Below, one piece after another: positions 63,945 to 64,000 of a stretch of DNA of 64,000 nt. Source of the DNA: Corynebacterium pelargi. Lineage in GTDB: Bacteria > Actinomycetota > Actinomycetes > Mycobacteriales > Mycobacteriaceae. Both the position numbers and the translations under genes were made by a program. The DNA is taken from contig NZ_BMCX01000001.1 in assembly GCF_014635485.1 (NCBI RefSeq), forward strand, positions 62,001 to 126,000. Direction: 5' to 3'. Within the stretch, counting starts at the first letter, position 1. Each line of letters begins with the position of its first letter. Below the pieces are notes generated by a model, which made no database searches, was not told the DNA's origin, and saw nothing but the letters and a program-made list of their open reading frames with translations.

Positions 63945-64000
63945 CTAGCGGGCGCTTCGCCTTGCCTGGAAGAAGGTCACCAGAGCCGCCACCACGATGG
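63945..64000 (-). CDS. 3' end of an unidentified, probably membrane, protein
   Basis: Only 17 codons and the TAG stop are in the window. The peptide IVVAALVTFFQARRSAR looks like the end of a membrane helix followed by a basic cytoplasmic tail. A terminator follows directly, which supports a real gene end. Confidence 0.55.
   Translation of the reverse strand, partial: IVVAALVTFFQARRSAR

Overview
The window is a chromosomal segment from a Corynebacterium-type actinobacterium. This rests on gene content: RbpA, mycothiol ligase MshC, a Pup/Dop/PafA/ARC pupylation cluster with no 20S proteasome genes, a RipA-like NlpC/P60 hydrolase and separate but overlapping ppm and lnt genes. The order metH-HAD-hisE-hisG and uppP/oxidoreductase/lppL/pyrD also looks corynebacterial from memory. 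Coding density is high. I see no insertion sequence, prophage, CRISPR array or rRNA. Many transcription units appear to start leaderless, with a TANNNT -10 hexamer ending 6-9 nt before the start codon.

Layout. 1-8.3 kb: a truncated FAD/Fe-S oxidase gene behind a DtxR-like box, ltrA, a small operon (Cys-cluster protein, YceI, 57-aa membrane protein), divergent rbpA, then fxsA-lnt-ppm. 8.3-18.4 kb: a cobalamin (corrin ring) block. cobN lies behind a cobalamin riboswitch, cobG-cobH-cobIJ diverge from it, and cobL-cobM-cobK converge on cobIJ with a shared CTAG stop. 18.4-32.5 kb: helY, tatC, tatA, pafC, pafB, pafA, pup, dop, arc, trmI and an M18 aminopeptidase, all on the minus strand, then a RecB/Cas4-like nuclease. 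32.5-43 kb: fhs, aspA, a C4-dicarboxylate carrier, hisG, hisE, a HAD phosphatase and metH. 43-50 kb: an unknown gene, mshC, uppP, an aldo/keto-reductase-like protein lacking its catalytic residues, lppL, pyrD, a membrane protein, a PEBP protein and tRNA-Leu(GAG). 50-64 kb: meaB-mutB-mutA, a TVP38 membrane protein, an HTH protein, stomatin/NfeD, DUF3097, an unknown gene, hemH, ripA, and the 3' end of one more minus-strand gene.

How it fits together. B12 is a theme: most ring-building enzymes and a riboswitch-controlled chelatase share the window with two B12 users, methionine synthase and methylmalonyl-CoA mutase with its GTPase chaperone. The pupylation genes form an unfoldase-without-protease system; the ARC tail lacks the proteasome-docking motif. 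Envelope functions recur (Lnt, Ppm, UppP, Tat, RipA, LppL).

The observations most worth following are a 62-nt nested stem-loop leader before ripA, the predicted dead aldo/keto reductase sharing a 31-bp promoter region with uppP, a hexapeptide repeat tail on TatC, a G-quadruplex motif just upstream of the mshC promoter, a SigH-type promoter candidate for rbpA, and several strong intergenic dyads. All functional calls are from reading the sequence without database searches.
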